Assembly: GCA_937890825.1 (NCBI GenBank)
Contig: CALADS010000089.1
Location: 62,001-126,000 of the forward strand
Length of the DNA stretch: 64,000 bases
Reading direction: 5' to 3'
Origin: an uncultured Bacteroides sp.
GTDB lineage: Bacteria; Bacteroidota; Bacteroidia; Bacteroidales; Bacteroidaceae
Below the pieces are notes generated by a model. The model searched no databases, had not been told where the DNA came from, and saw only the letters and a program-made list of their open reading frames with translations. Of the stretch, positions 18,027 to 27,300 are shown in pieces (the first letter of the stretch is position 1; each line of letters starts with the position of its first letter). Both the position numbers and the translations under genes were made by a program.

Positions 18027-19139
18027 TTACAATTCGCTTTCTTTCAGTCTTTCTGCATTTTCGGCCACAATGAGGTGATCAATGCAATCCTGGATGTCAC
18101 CGTCCATAAAGGCAGCCAGGTTATAGATGGTATAATTGATGCGGTGGTCGGTGATGCGTCCCTGCGGATAGTTATACGTACGAATCTTAGCCGAGCGGTC
18201 GCCGGTAGATACCATGGTCTTCCGCTTGGAGGCGATGTCATCGATGTATTTCTGATGTTCCTTATCGTAGATAAAGGTACGCAATCTACTCAAGGCACGC
18301 TCCTTGTTCTTCGGCTGGTCTCGCGTCTCGGTACATTCGATAAGAATCTCTTCTACGGTCCCCGTGAGCGGATTCTTCCAATTGTAGCGTAGGCGCACAC
18401 CCGACTCCACTTTATTTACGTTCTGTCCGCCGGCCCCGCTACTTCGGAAGGTATCCCATTTGATTTCCCCTTCATTGATGATTACATCAAACTCTTCGGC
18501 TTCGGGCAATACAGCCACCGATGCAGCCGAAGTATGCACACGTCCCTGCGTTTCCGTGGCCGGCACCCGCTGCACGCGGTGTACTCCCGACTCATATTTC
18601 AGCGTGCCGTATACATTGTCGCCCGTCACCGAGCAGATGATTTCCTTGAATCCGCCCGCAGCCCCTTCGTTGGCACTGGACACTTCGAGTTTCCAGCCCT
18701 TGATATCGCAATACTTGGAGTACATACGGAAGAGGTCGCCGGCAAAGATGGCAGCCTCATCGCCTCCCGTACCGCCGCGTATTTCCAGAATGGCATTACG
18801 GCCGTCTTGCGGGTCGGCAGGTACCAGCAGCAGTTTGATGGCCTCTTCCAGTTCCGGCTGACGGGTCTGGCAGGCATCCAATTCTTCACGCGCCATTTCC
18901 TTCATTTCCGGATCGGTTTCATGCGCAATGATTTCCTTGGCCTCTTCGATGCCGGCAAGCACCTGGATATATTCCTTGCGGGCATTCATCAGATCGCCCA
19001 ACTCCTTATATTCCTTGGTCAGCTTCACATAGCGTTTTTGGTCGGCTATCACGGCCGGGTCGGTAATCAGGGTAGACACTTCTTCGAAGCGAGCCACCAG
19101 TCCTTCTAATTTCTCTAATAGGGTATTGTTTTCTGCCAT
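18027..19139 (-). CDS. prfA: peptide chain release factor 1
   Basis: Ends translation at UAA and UAG. The catalytic GGQ motif is in SSGAGGQNVNKVESGV near residue 235. The stop-codon-reading PxT tripeptide appears as PAT in RVPATETQGRVHTSA near residue 190, which marks RF1 rather than RF2. The 370-residue length is typical. It sits between two small membrane-protein genes upstream and pyrF downstream. Confidence 0.96.
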   Translation of the reverse strand: MAENNTLLEKLEGLVARFEEVSTLITDPAVIADQKRYVKLTKEYKELGDLMNARKEYIQVLAGIEEAKEIIAHETDPEMKEMAREELDACQTRQPELEEAIKLLLVPADPQDGRNAILEIRGGTGGDEAAIFAGDLFRMYSKYCDIKGWKLEVSSANEGAAGGFKEIICSVTGDNVYGTLKYESGVHRVQRVPATETQGRVHTSAASVAVLPEAEEFDVIINEGEIKWDTFRSSGAGGQNVNKVESGVRLRYNWKNPLTGTVEEILIECTETRDQPKNKERALSRLRTFIYDKEHQKYIDDIASKRKTMVSTGDRSAKIRTYNYPQGRITDHRINYTIYNLAAFMDGDIQDCIDHLIVAENAERLKESEL

Positions 19140-19189
19140 TAATATTGTTTACTAGTAATTTATAATTCAGTGGGCGGCATTCCGTCTGT

Positions 19190-19459
19190 TCAAAAGAAAA
19201 GAACTTCTATAGACACAAGAATAACCACCAAAACAAGTATATGCAAAAGATATTTCTTCCAATTCCGCCACGTGAACAGCCGGAAGTTTATCCAATATCC
19301 TTCGCGCAAGGGGTCTATCAGAAAGAGAAAAAAGCAAATATAAATCCAACTCTTTTCTGCGGGTATCACCTCCAGGCGAAGCAATAAAGACACGATACCA
19401 ATCACAGCCAGCAGGTAGATTACCTCGGTAATCATTCCTAGTTTTGTTTCCCGTTTCAT
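19190..19459 (-). CDS. small integral membrane protein, unknown function
   Basis: An 89-residue protein with about three hydrophobic helices: near residues 10-28 (EVIYLLAVIGIVSLLLRL), near 37-50 (SWIYICFFLFLIDPL) and at the C-terminal end (HILVLVVILVSIEVLFF). No known domain was recognised. It lies 15 bases downstream of another tiny membrane ORF (19475-19597) and 50 bases upstream of prfA, so it is probably part of the purM-prfA-pyrF transcript. Confidence 0.6.
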   Translation of the reverse strand: MKRETKLGMITEVIYLLAVIGIVSLLLRLEVIPAEKSWIYICFFLFLIDPLREGYWINFRLFTWRNWKKYLLHILVLVVILVSIEVLFF

Positions 19460-19474
19460 AATCCCTCCTTCTTT

Positions 19475-19597
19475 TTATTGATTGAAAGAATAATGCTCCA
19501 ACGCCCAGAACAGCACGGTGACGAACAGCGCTGCGATGACGAATCCTATCCACGCCTTGAAGGTGTTCGGAAAGAGTGTATCCCGTTCTTTCGACAC
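19475..19597 (-). CDS. 40-residue single-helix membrane protein with GTG start
   Basis: A short frame beginning with GTG at 19595-19597 reads SKERDTLFPNTFKAWIGFVI, continues with a strongly hydrophobic helix, and ends ALEHYSFNQ. An in-frame TAG lies three codons before the GTG, so no longer version exists. The single membrane helix with a polar N-terminus, and the position 15 bases before another membrane ORF, make it believable. A non-ATG start and no recognisable homologue keep confidence moderate. Confidence 0.45.
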   Translation of the reverse strand: MSKERDTLFPNTFKAWIGFVIAALFVTVLFWALEHYSFNQ

Positions 19598-19663
19598 GCA
19601 AATAGACTAACGGCAGAAACCGGATAATGCCAGGCACCCCCCGTTTCTGCCGCAGATAACGTA

Positions 19664-20833
19664 TCAATACTTGAATTCGCCAAACTCTGAACGGATAATC
19701 AGCTCCTTGTGGTCGCTCTCCTCGATGCGTCCCACAATCTGAGCATCGATATTAAAGCTCTTCGAGATGGCGATAACCTCTTCTGCGTGTTCCGGCGACA
19801 GGTATACTTCCAGGCGGTGGCCCATGTTGAACACCTTGTACATCTCGGCCCAGTCGGTATTGCTCTGTTCCTTGATGGTGCGGAACAACGGCGGAACGGG
19901 GAATAGATTATCTTTAATCACGCGGCAATTATCGCCCACAAAGTGCAGCACCTTGGTCTGCGCACCGCCCGAGCAGTGTACCATGCCATGGATATCTTTA
20001 CGCAGCGCATCCAATAGCTTTTTCACTACCGGAGCATAGGTTCGTGTAGGAGAAAGCACCAGCTTTCCGGCATCAATCGGACTGCCTTCCACTTCATCGG
20101 TCAGTTTCAACCCGCCGCTGTACACCAGTTCGTCGGGTACTCCGTGGTCAAAGCTTTCCGGATACTTCTCGGCCAGGTATTTGGAGAATACATCGTGACG
20201 GGCAGAAGTCAAGCCGTTGCTGCCCATACCGCCGTTATATTCCTTTTCGTAGGTGGCCTGTCCGTAAGAAGCCAAGCCCACGATAACGTCGCCCGGACGG
20301 ATGTTGGCATTATTGATGACATCGGCACGCTTCATGCGGCAGGTCACCGTAGAATCCACGATGATGGTACGCACCAAGTCGCCCACATCAGCCGTTTCGC
20401 CGCCAGTAGCATATACACCCACACCCATTTCGCGCAGTTCGGCCAGCAGTTCGTCGGTACCATTGATGATGGCAGAAATTACTTCGCCCGGCACCAGCAG
20501 CTTATTGCGGCCGATGGTAGACGATACCAGAATATTATCCACAGCACCCACACACAGCAGGTCGTCGATATTCATAATCAGCGCATCCTGAGCAATACCC
20601 TTCCACACGCTAAGGTCGCCAGTTTCCTTCCAATACAAGTAAGCCAGCGATGATTTAGTACCTGCGCCATCGGCATGCATGATATTGCAATAGTCGGGGT
20701 CGCCTCCTAAGATATCGGGAATAATTTTACAGAAAGCCTGCGGAAAAATACCCTTGTCTATATTCTTGATGGCATTATGCACATCTTCTTTCGATGCGCT
20801 TACACCGCGCATCATGTATCTTTGATTACTCAT
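19664..20833 (-). CDS. purM: phosphoribosylformylglycinamidine cyclo-ligase (AIR synthase family)
   Basis: A PurM-superfamily ATP-dependent enzyme of about 389 residues, closing the imidazole ring in purine synthesis. The start was chosen at 20833 (MSNQRYMMRGVSASKEDV); a frame from 20854 adds 7 residues. MHADGAGTKSSLAY near residue 54 and the IAQDALIMNIDDLLCVGA segment are typical ATP and substrate motifs, followed by GGETADVGDLV. It is longer than E. coli PurM and diverged from it, which is usual in Bacteroidetes. It opens the operon leading to prfA and pyrF. Confidence 0.85.
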   Translation of the reverse strand: MSNQRYMMRGVSASKEDVHNAIKNIDKGIFPQAFCKIIPDILGGDPDYCNIMHADGAGTKSSLAYLYWKETGDLSVWKGIAQDALIMNIDDLLCVGAVDNILVSSTIGRNKLLVPGEVISAIINGTDELLAELREMGVGVYATGGETADVGDLVRTIIVDSTVTCRMKRADVINNANIRPGDVIVGLASYGQATYEKEYNGGMGSNGLTSARHDVFSKYLAEKYPESFDHGVPDELVYSGGLKLTDEVEGSPIDAGKLVLSPTRTYAPVVKKLLDALRKDIHGMVHCSGGAQTKVLHFVGDNCRVIKDNLFPVPPLFRTIKEQSNTDWAEMYKVFNMGHRLEVYLSPEHAEEVIAISKSFNIDAQIVGRIEESDHKELIIRSEFGEFKY

Positions 20834-20865
20834 GAGTAAATAATTTATTTTCATTAATGATGTTG

Positions 20866-20873
20866 CAAAGGTA
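20866..20873 (-). promoter_or_regulatory. -7 promoter element of the purM operon
   Basis: TACCTTTG on the minus strand fits TAnnTTTG and lies 33 bases upstream of the chosen purM start. Confidence 0.55.
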
Positions 20874-20956
20874 GGCTTTTTGGCTGAAAAAACAAGGCCT
20901 TCTGCTCCGTTTTTTCATCCCTGTACGTTAGCCATGAAAACAATAAGTTTACGAAC

Positions 20957-21013
20957 CTGAATCCATGGACATAGCAATCTGAATCCATGGATAGAATAAT
21001 CTGAATCCATGGA
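20957..21013. repeat. Three 22-bp-spaced palindromic repeats upstream of mdh
   Basis: CTGAATCCATGGA occurs at 20957-20969, 20979-20991 and 21001-21013, so each copy starts exactly 22 bases after the last. Each contains the 8-bp palindrome TCCATGGA (10 bp, ATCCATGGAT, in the middle copy). The spacing is close to two helical turns, so three bound dimers would lie on one face of the DNA. The array sits between the divergent purM and mdh promoters. The rest of the 392-base gap (20834-21225) holds only the two -7 boxes and AT-rich sequence. Confidence 0.75.
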
Positions 21014-21172
21014 ATAAAATTCCGGTCATACCTATTTATATAGTTTCTACGGCCTCCCTGCCTTACAGCAATCCTACTTTCTCCAAGAGGGATGTATAAT
21101 TATTTTAAGAGTGCAGCTTGCTTTTTAATGAATTTTATTACGGAAATATTTCCTTAATAAAGAATGTCGTTG

Positions 21173-21180
21173 TACATTTG
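21173..21180 (+). promoter_or_regulatory. -7 promoter element of mdh
   Basis: TACATTTG, an exact TAnnTTTG match, lies 45 bases before the mdh start codon. Confidence 0.55.
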
Positions 21181-21225
21181 CAGCAACTAAAAAACACTAG
21201 TTTAAACAAATAAGATTTAAGAATT

Positions 21226-22167
21226 ATGTCAAAAGTAACCGTAGTAGGTGCAGGTAACGTAGGTGCTACATGCGCTAATGTATTGGCTTTTAATGAAGTA
21301 GCCGATGAAGTGGTAATGCTGGATGTAAAAGAAGGCGTTTCAGAAGGTAAGGCAATGGATATGATGCAAACTGCTCAGCTGTTGGGCTTCGACACCACAG
21401 TAGTAGGCTGCACTAACGACTATGAAAAGACTGCAAACTCTGACGTAGTAGTGATTACTTCCGGTATTCCCCGCAAACCGGGTATGACTCGTGAAGAACT
21501 AATCGGTGTAAACGCAGGTATCGTAAAATCGGTTGCACAGAACATCCTGAAATACTCTCCGAACGCCATCTTGGTAGTTATCTCTAACCCGATGGACACC
21601 ATGACTTATTTGTCATTGAAATCTTTGGGTCTGCCGAAGAACCGTATCATCGGTATGGGTGGTGCTTTGGACAGCTCTCGTTTCAAATACTTCCTGTCTC
21701 AGGCTTTGGGCTGCAACGCTAACGAAGTAGAAGGCATGGTAATCGGTGGTCACGGTGACACTACCATGATTCCGTTGGCACGTCTGGCTACTTACAAAGG
21801 TCAGCCGGTAAGCCAGTTGCTGAGCGAAGAAAAGCTGAACGAAGTAGTAGCTTCTACTATGGTAGGTGGTGCTACCTTGACTAAATTGCTGGGTACTTCT
21901 GCATGGTATGCTCCGGGTGCAGCTGGTGCATATGTAGTAGAATCTATCATCCACAACCAGAAGAAGATGATTCCTTGCTCTGTATACCTGGAAGGTGAAT
22001 ACGGTGAATCTGATATCTGCATCGGTGTTCCCGTAATCTTGGGCAAGAACGGTATCGAAAAAATCGTAGAACTGGAACTGACTGAAGACGAAAAGGCTAA
22101 GTTTGCTGCCAGCGCTGCTGCCGTTCACAAGACAAACGCTGCTTTGAAAGAAGTAGGTGCCCTGTAA
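21226..22167 (+). CDS. mdh: malate dehydrogenase (LDH-like type)
   Basis: Oxidises malate to oxaloacetate with NAD, or the reverse, feeding the reductive succinate branch used by Bacteroidetes. The Rossmann motif VVGAGNVGATCA begins at residue 5. The catalytic histidine is in GMVIGGHGDTTM near residue 175. Substrate-binding arginines lie in the GIPRKPGMTREEL loop near residue 81. The 313-residue length is normal. Codon use looks strongly biased (GGT, GTA and CTG-rich), as expected for an abundant enzyme. It has its own promoter and a strong terminator. Confidence 0.97.
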   Translation: MSKVTVVGAGNVGATCANVLAFNEVADEVVMLDVKEGVSEGKAMDMMQTAQLLGFDTTVVGCTNDYEKTANSDVVVITSGIPRKPGMTREELIGVNAGIVKSVAQNILKYSPNAILVVISNPMDTMTYLSLKSLGLPKNRIIGMGGALDSSRFKYFLSQALGCNANEVEGMVIGGHGDTTMIPLARLATYKGQPVSQLLSEEKLNEVVASTMVGGATLTKLLGTSAWYAPGAAGAYVVESIIHNQKKMIPCSVYLEGEYGESDICIGVPVILGKNGIEKIVELELTEDEKAKFAASAAAVHKTNAALKEVGAL

Positions 22168-22195
22168 TCGGTTATACTTTACCTTACAATATAAG

Positions 22196-22231
22196 GAGAG
22201 AGTGTATCGCATAGATACACTCTCTTTTTTT
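22196..22231 (+). terminator. Rho-independent terminator of mdh
   Basis: AGAGAGTGTATC pairs with GATACACTCTCT as a 12-bp stem around a GCATA loop and is followed by a run of T at 22225-22231, about 30 bases after the mdh stop. Confidence 0.92.
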
Positions 22232-22352
22232 GCCCACGCAGCGGGGTCAACGCCAGAAATACCGTATTTGTTACGGTGCAGCTCCCTTTCAGAGAGAGAC
22301 CGTACAGACAGGGCGGCCCATGGAAACATGCCCCAGATTCTGTCGCTTATTT

Positions 22353-22384
22353 TTTGGATTTATCAGTATTAACTTCTATTTTTG
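22353..22384 (+). promoter_or_regulatory. Promoter of the ECF sigma factor gene
   Basis: TTTG at 22353-22356 (a -33-like element) and TATTTTTG at 22377-22384 (-7) are separated by 20 bases, the usual Bacteroides spacing. The -7 box lies 25 bases before the GTG start, so the sigma gene itself appears to be read by the housekeeping polymerase. Confidence 0.6.
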
Positions 22385-22409
22385 CACCTACTAAATCAAA
22401 ATTAGCATA

Positions 22410-22904
22410 GTGGAAGAAAAGACCGACTTTGATCAGTTATTCAAGCAATATTACCCTCAACTTTATTACTACGCCTTCAGTTTTGTAAACAGCATAGAAA
22501 CCAGTAAGGATATTGCCAGTGACGCTTTCGAATCCATTTGGCAGAATTTCGCCCAGATCAATAAAGAAACCGCCAAAGCATACCTGTTTACTTTTGTTAG
22601 AAACAAATGTATCGATTACCTGAGACATCAAAGCGTACACGAACAATACACCGAACTGTATGGCGAAATCACCCAGCACTACGTGGAACAAGAGTATCAG
22701 GAAATGGATGAGCAAACCGCTGCCATCCGCCAAGCCATGAAGAAACTGACACCACATACCCGACACATCCTGGAAGAATGCTACATACATCGAAAAAAAT
22801 ACCAAGAAGTGGCAGACGAACTAAACATCAGTACCAGTGCTATCAAAAAGCACATCATCAAAGCCCTACGGATAATACGCGAAGAATGTACTAATAAATC
22901 ATAA
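22410..22904 (+). CDS. ECF-type RNA polymerase sigma-70 factor
   Basis: A 164-residue extracytoplasmic-function sigma factor with a GTG start (22410). Region 2 spans roughly residues 8-70 (DQLFKQYYPQLYYYAFSF, then SDAFESIWQ). Region 4 is near residues 110-158 with the helix-turn-helix KYQEVADELNISTSAIKKHI. It is followed by a FecR-type gene and a SusC with an STN domain, the classic three-part relay. A ligand-loaded receptor signals to the anti-sigma protein, which frees the sigma factor to switch on the SusCD operon. Confidence 0.93.
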   Translation: MEEKTDFDQLFKQYYPQLYYYAFSFVNSIETSKDIASDAFESIWQNFAQINKETAKAYLFTFVRNKCIDYLRHQSVHEQYTELYGEITQHYVEQEYQEMDEQTAAIRQAMKKLTPHTRHILEECYIHRKKYQEVADELNISTSAIKKHIIKALRIIREECTNKS

Positions 22905-22994
22905 TAAAGGTAGCCTTTCTACACACTTATCCGTATTATTATCAGATACAACCAATAACCTAACCCTTACAAGTAGATTAAAAAAACAAATGCT

Positions 22995-24149
22995 ATGACC
23001 GATCATTCTAAAGAAAAAAAAACAGAAGAAAGAGCACTGAAAGCGATGGAAAACGGCGCTCTGCTCACCTCTGATGAATGGAAGGAACTGATGAAAGACG
23101 AGGAGGCACTGCAGCTTTGCCGTGAAATCCTAGACACTTCGTATGTGCTGGCCATGGATAGCCAAGCCCACTCTCCCTTTGACGTAAACAAAGAGCTGAA
23201 AGCCTTTAAACAAAAGAAAAAGAAGGAAAGTCTACATCAAATATGGCGACTAACGGCATCACTGGCTGCCTCACTGCTGATAGGTATAGCCGGCTATTAT
23301 TTCTGGACGGTGCAAACTGAATATACTGCACCGGCTCCCGAACCGGTATGGGCCTTTCAGGCAGACCAACATCCACAAAATGTATTATTAGATAAAGGAG
23401 ACGGAAAGCAAGAAGTGCTTCACACTCATGAGGTGAACTTGCTTTCAAAAACTATTTCACACCCCACTGCTGCAAAAAAGGCTATAGATAACAGCATGGC
23501 CGCAACCGGCAAGCCGCATACACTGACCATACCACGCGGCGAAACATTCAAGATTACTCTGTGCGACAGCACGGAAGTATGGCTCAATGCCAACTCTTAC
23601 TTTGTATACCCCACAGCCTTTGTAGGAAACGAACGGGTAGTAACGCTAAAAGGCGAAGCATATTTCAAAGTAGCCAAAAATGCTCACCGACCCTTTATAG
23701 TAAAGACCCCACACATGCAAACCCGCGTACTGGGCACAGAATTTAATGTACGGAGCTATTCACCCGAAGATACCCACGTAGTATTGGTGAACGGGAAAGT
23801 AGAAGTGCGCAGCGAACGAGAAGGAAGTGCTTATACTACTCTTATACCGGGAGAAGATGCACATCTGCAACCCGACGGTAATTTCATTATGACGGAAGTA
23901 GATCTGGACTCATACGTATATTGGAAAGACGGATATTTCTATTTCGACAACGAACAGCTGAAAGAAATTATGGAAAACATCGGTCGCTGGTACAATGTAA
24001 ATATCCAATTCCGCAACCCCGAAGCTATGCATCACAAAATGCACTTCGTGGCCAGCCGAAACAAGCCATTGGAACACACCCTAAAATTGCTGAACCGTAT
24101 GAAAAAGGTTACGGCTACCTTGCACGGAAATACCGTTACGATAGATTAA
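22995..24149 (+). CDS. FecR family anti-sigma regulator
   Basis: A 384-residue inner-membrane regulator. A cytoplasmic N-terminal segment (about 1-78) should hold the sigma factor. One membrane helix follows (about 80-103, RLTASLAASLLIGIAGYYF), then the periplasmic FecR domain (IPRGETFKITLCDSTEVWLN, near residue 178) and a C-terminal DUF4974 domain (FDNEQLKEIMENIGRWYNV, near 317). The gap to the sigma gene is 90 bases and to susC 173 bases. The periplasmic end should contact the STN domain of the adjoining SusC. Confidence 0.92.
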   Translation: MTDHSKEKKTEERALKAMENGALLTSDEWKELMKDEEALQLCREILDTSYVLAMDSQAHSPFDVNKELKAFKQKKKKESLHQIWRLTASLAASLLIGIAGYYFWTVQTEYTAPAPEPVWAFQADQHPQNVLLDKGDGKQEVLHTHEVNLLSKTISHPTAAKKAIDNSMAATGKPHTLTIPRGETFKITLCDSTEVWLNANSYFVYPTAFVGNERVVTLKGEAYFKVAKNAHRPFIVKTPHMQTRVLGTEFNVRSYSPEDTHVVLVNGKVEVRSEREGSAYTTLIPGEDAHLQPDGNFIMTEVDLDSYVYWKDGYFYFDNEQLKEIMENIGRWYNVNIQFRNPEAMHHKMHFVASRNKPLEHTLKLLNRMKKVTATLHGNTVTID

Positions 24150-24251
24150 GAAATAATCAAAGCCGGAAATGTCTATGGACAATAACAAAAGAATGTCTTA
24201 AAAACATATTTTATAACGAAAAGAAATTTTTTCTAAAAAAAAATCCCCAAA

Positions 24252-24281
24252 GGGGTACCTACAAAATCTTCTCATCCGTAC
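24252..24281 (+). promoter_or_regulatory. Candidate ECF-sigma-dependent promoter of the susC operon
   Basis: GGGGTAC at 24252-24258 and CCGTAC at 24276-24281 are 17 bases apart, a -35/-10-like spacing, 41 bases before the susC start codon. GGGG is also the right arm of a CCCCAAAGGGG palindrome (24245-24255). No TAnnTTTG box is seen here, which fits control by the ECF factor encoded upstream. The assignment is inferred from position and layout only. Confidence 0.35.
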
Positions 24282-24322
24282 TTTTTATATAGCAAGTTAA
24301 AAGTGTTATTAAAGTTAAATTT

Positions 24323-27300
24323 ATGAGAAGAGTGTTTTATTTATTCATGATTTGTTTCTGGCAGCTCTGTTTCTGCCTGCCGCAGATGGCAGAAGCGCAA
24401 ACAGGACCAAAGAAACAGATCAGCATGGAGTTCAACAATGAACGAATGCCATCGGTTTTCAAGCAACTTGAAAAGATTTCCGGTTACAAAATTCTGTTCA
24501 CGTATGAAGACGTGAAAAAATACACCGTAACAGGTAAAGTGCAGAATAAGCCGGTAGAAGAAGCGCTGAAAATTATCATCGGCAACAAGCCGCTGGAGTA
24601 TCACATCGAAGACCAGTTTATCACCATCAGTGTGAAAAATGCGCAAGCTCCCAAGATTTTCTCCGTTACCGGTACGGTACTGTCGGAAGACGACGGACTA
24701 CCGCTCATCGGTGCCACCATCCTGGTAAAAGGTACTCAGAACGGTGTACTGACCGATATCGACGGTAATTTCCGCATAGAGAATGTGGCAAGCAACTCTA
24801 TTCTGCAATTCTCTTATATAGGCATGAACCCTAAAGAATTAGCCGCCAAACCTAAAATGAATGTATCCCTCTCTACCAACGTACAAACCCTGTCGGAAGT
24901 AGTGGTAACCGGTATGCAGAAGATGGATAAACGACTCTTTACAGGTGCCGCTACCAAAATCTCGGCCGAAGATGCCAAGCTGGACGGTATGGCCGACGTG
25001 AGCCGTGCCCTGGAAGGACGCGCTGCCGGTGTATCGGTACAAAATGTATCAGGTACCTTTGGTACAGCCCCTAAAATCCGCGTACGTGGTGCCACTTCTA
25101 TCTATGGCAGTTCTAAACCGCTATGGGTGGTAGACGGTGTCATTATGGAAGACGTAGCTGAAGTAGGTGCCGACGAATTGTCATCGGGCGATGCTGAAAC
25201 CCTGATCAGTTCGGCCATTGCCGGACTGAATGCCGACGACATTGAAAGTTTTCAGATTCTGAAAGACGGCTCGGCTACTTCTATCTATGGGGCACGCGCC
25301 ATGGCGGGTGTGATTGTGGTCACTACCAAGAAAGGTAAATCGGGCACCAACAAAATCAGCTATACCGGCGAATTTACGATGCGCCTGAAACCCAGTTACA
25401 GCAACTTCAACATCATGAACTCGCAAGAGCAGATGGATGTGTATAGAAATATGCAGCAAAATGGTTCACTGAGCTTTGTAGACTCTTACCGTGCCTCACA
25501 GAGCGGTATATATGGTAAAATGTACCACCTTATCAACCGCTATGGTGCCACTGCAGGAGCATACGGACTGGCCAACACTCCGGAAGCACGCGCCGCTTAC
25601 TTGAAACAAGCTGAATACAGAAATACTGACTGGTTCGACCTGCTGTTCAGCAACAGCATCTCGCAGAACCATGCCATCAGCATGACTACCGGTACCGATA
25701 AGGCTTCTTACTACACTTCTATCAGTGTAATGAACGATCCGGGATGGACCAAACGTAGCAAAGTGCAACGCTATACAGCCAACATCAATTCTACGTATAA
25801 CATCTTCAAGAACCTCTCGTTGAATCTTATCGGTAATGCTTCGTTTCGTAAGCAGCAAGCACCCGGAACATTAGGGTCACAAGCCGATCCCGTGAGTGGT
25901 GAAGTGAAACGCGACTTCGATATCAACCCGTATTCATTCGCCTTAAATACCTCGCGCACGCTCGATCCAAACGAGTATTATGTACGTAACTATGCTCCTT
26001 TCAATATCTTTCATGAATTGGAAAACAACTACATGGATTTAAAGGTTACCGACCTGAGATTCCAGGGTGAAATCAAATGGAAACCCATCCAAAAAGTAGA
26101 GCTGAGCGTTTTGGGAGCCTATAAACATTCAACTACCACCCAGACGCATTACGTAAAAGACTACTCCAACCAAGCATGGGCATACCGGGCCATGGATGAT
26201 GCCACCATGCAAAAAGCCAACCCTTGGCTGTATACCGACCCGAACAAAATCAACACACTGCCTGAATCGGTGCTTCCGGTGGGTGGTTTTTATCGCGATA
26301 CGAAATATACCATGTCGAGCTATGACTTCCGCAGTACCATCAGCTACAACGATGTGTTCAATGAAGACCACATCATAAACTTATTCGGAGGTATGGAATT
26401 GAATGCTACCGACCGCAGCCGCGTGTGGTTCAATGGTGCGGGTGTGCAATATGGCATGGGAATGCTATCTAGCTATGACTACTTATTCTTCAAACAAGGC
26501 AATGAAGAAAATACCCCGTATAATACCATCGATGAAACCAAAGCACGCCAGGTGGCTTTCTTTGCTACGGGCACCTATTCATGGAAAGGACGATACACGG
26601 TGAACGGTACTGTGCGCTACGAAGGTTCCAATAAACTGGGTAGAAGCCGCTCGGCACGTTGGCTGCCTACGTGGAACATCTCCGGTGCCTGGAATGCACA
26701 CGAAGAAACGTGGTTCGAAAAACTGCGTCCGGCACTCTCTAATCTTACCCTGAAAGCTTCGTATTCACTGACTGCCGACCGTGGACCGGCTTTCGTAAGC
26801 AATTCGCTAGCTATGATTGGCAGCTATAATCCCTGGCGACCGGGCTCCAACGTAAAGGAATCGGGACTCGATATTCTGCAAGGAAGAAACTCTGAATTGA
26901 CCTATGAGAAAAAGCACGAGTTGAACTTGGGTATAGACTTGGGTTTTCTGGACAACCGCATCAACTTCAGCTTGGATTGGTATAAACGAAAGAACTATGA
27001 CTTGATAGGCTACCTCAGCACCACCGGTCTGGATGGCGAAATCGGTAAATATGCCAATGTGGCTAGTATGCGCTCACACGGCGTAGAACTGACGCTCTCT
27101 ACACGTAACATCGTGAAGAAAAACTTCAAATGGAGCACTGATTTCATCTTCTCAAAAGCCAAGAATACAGTGACAGATCTAGAAGCGTTCTCTTCGGTTA
27201 TGGATATGATTACCGGTTATGGATTTGCCATGGAAGGATACCCCGTAAGAAGTTTGTTCTCAATCGACTTCAGAGGACTGAATAAAAAGGGGCTGCCTAC

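Noticed and set aside
19167..19667. A 166-codon minus-strand frame spanning the two small membrane ORFs
   Set aside because: It is in a different frame from the two hydrophobic proteins and reads as Arg/His-rich, low-confidence sequence.
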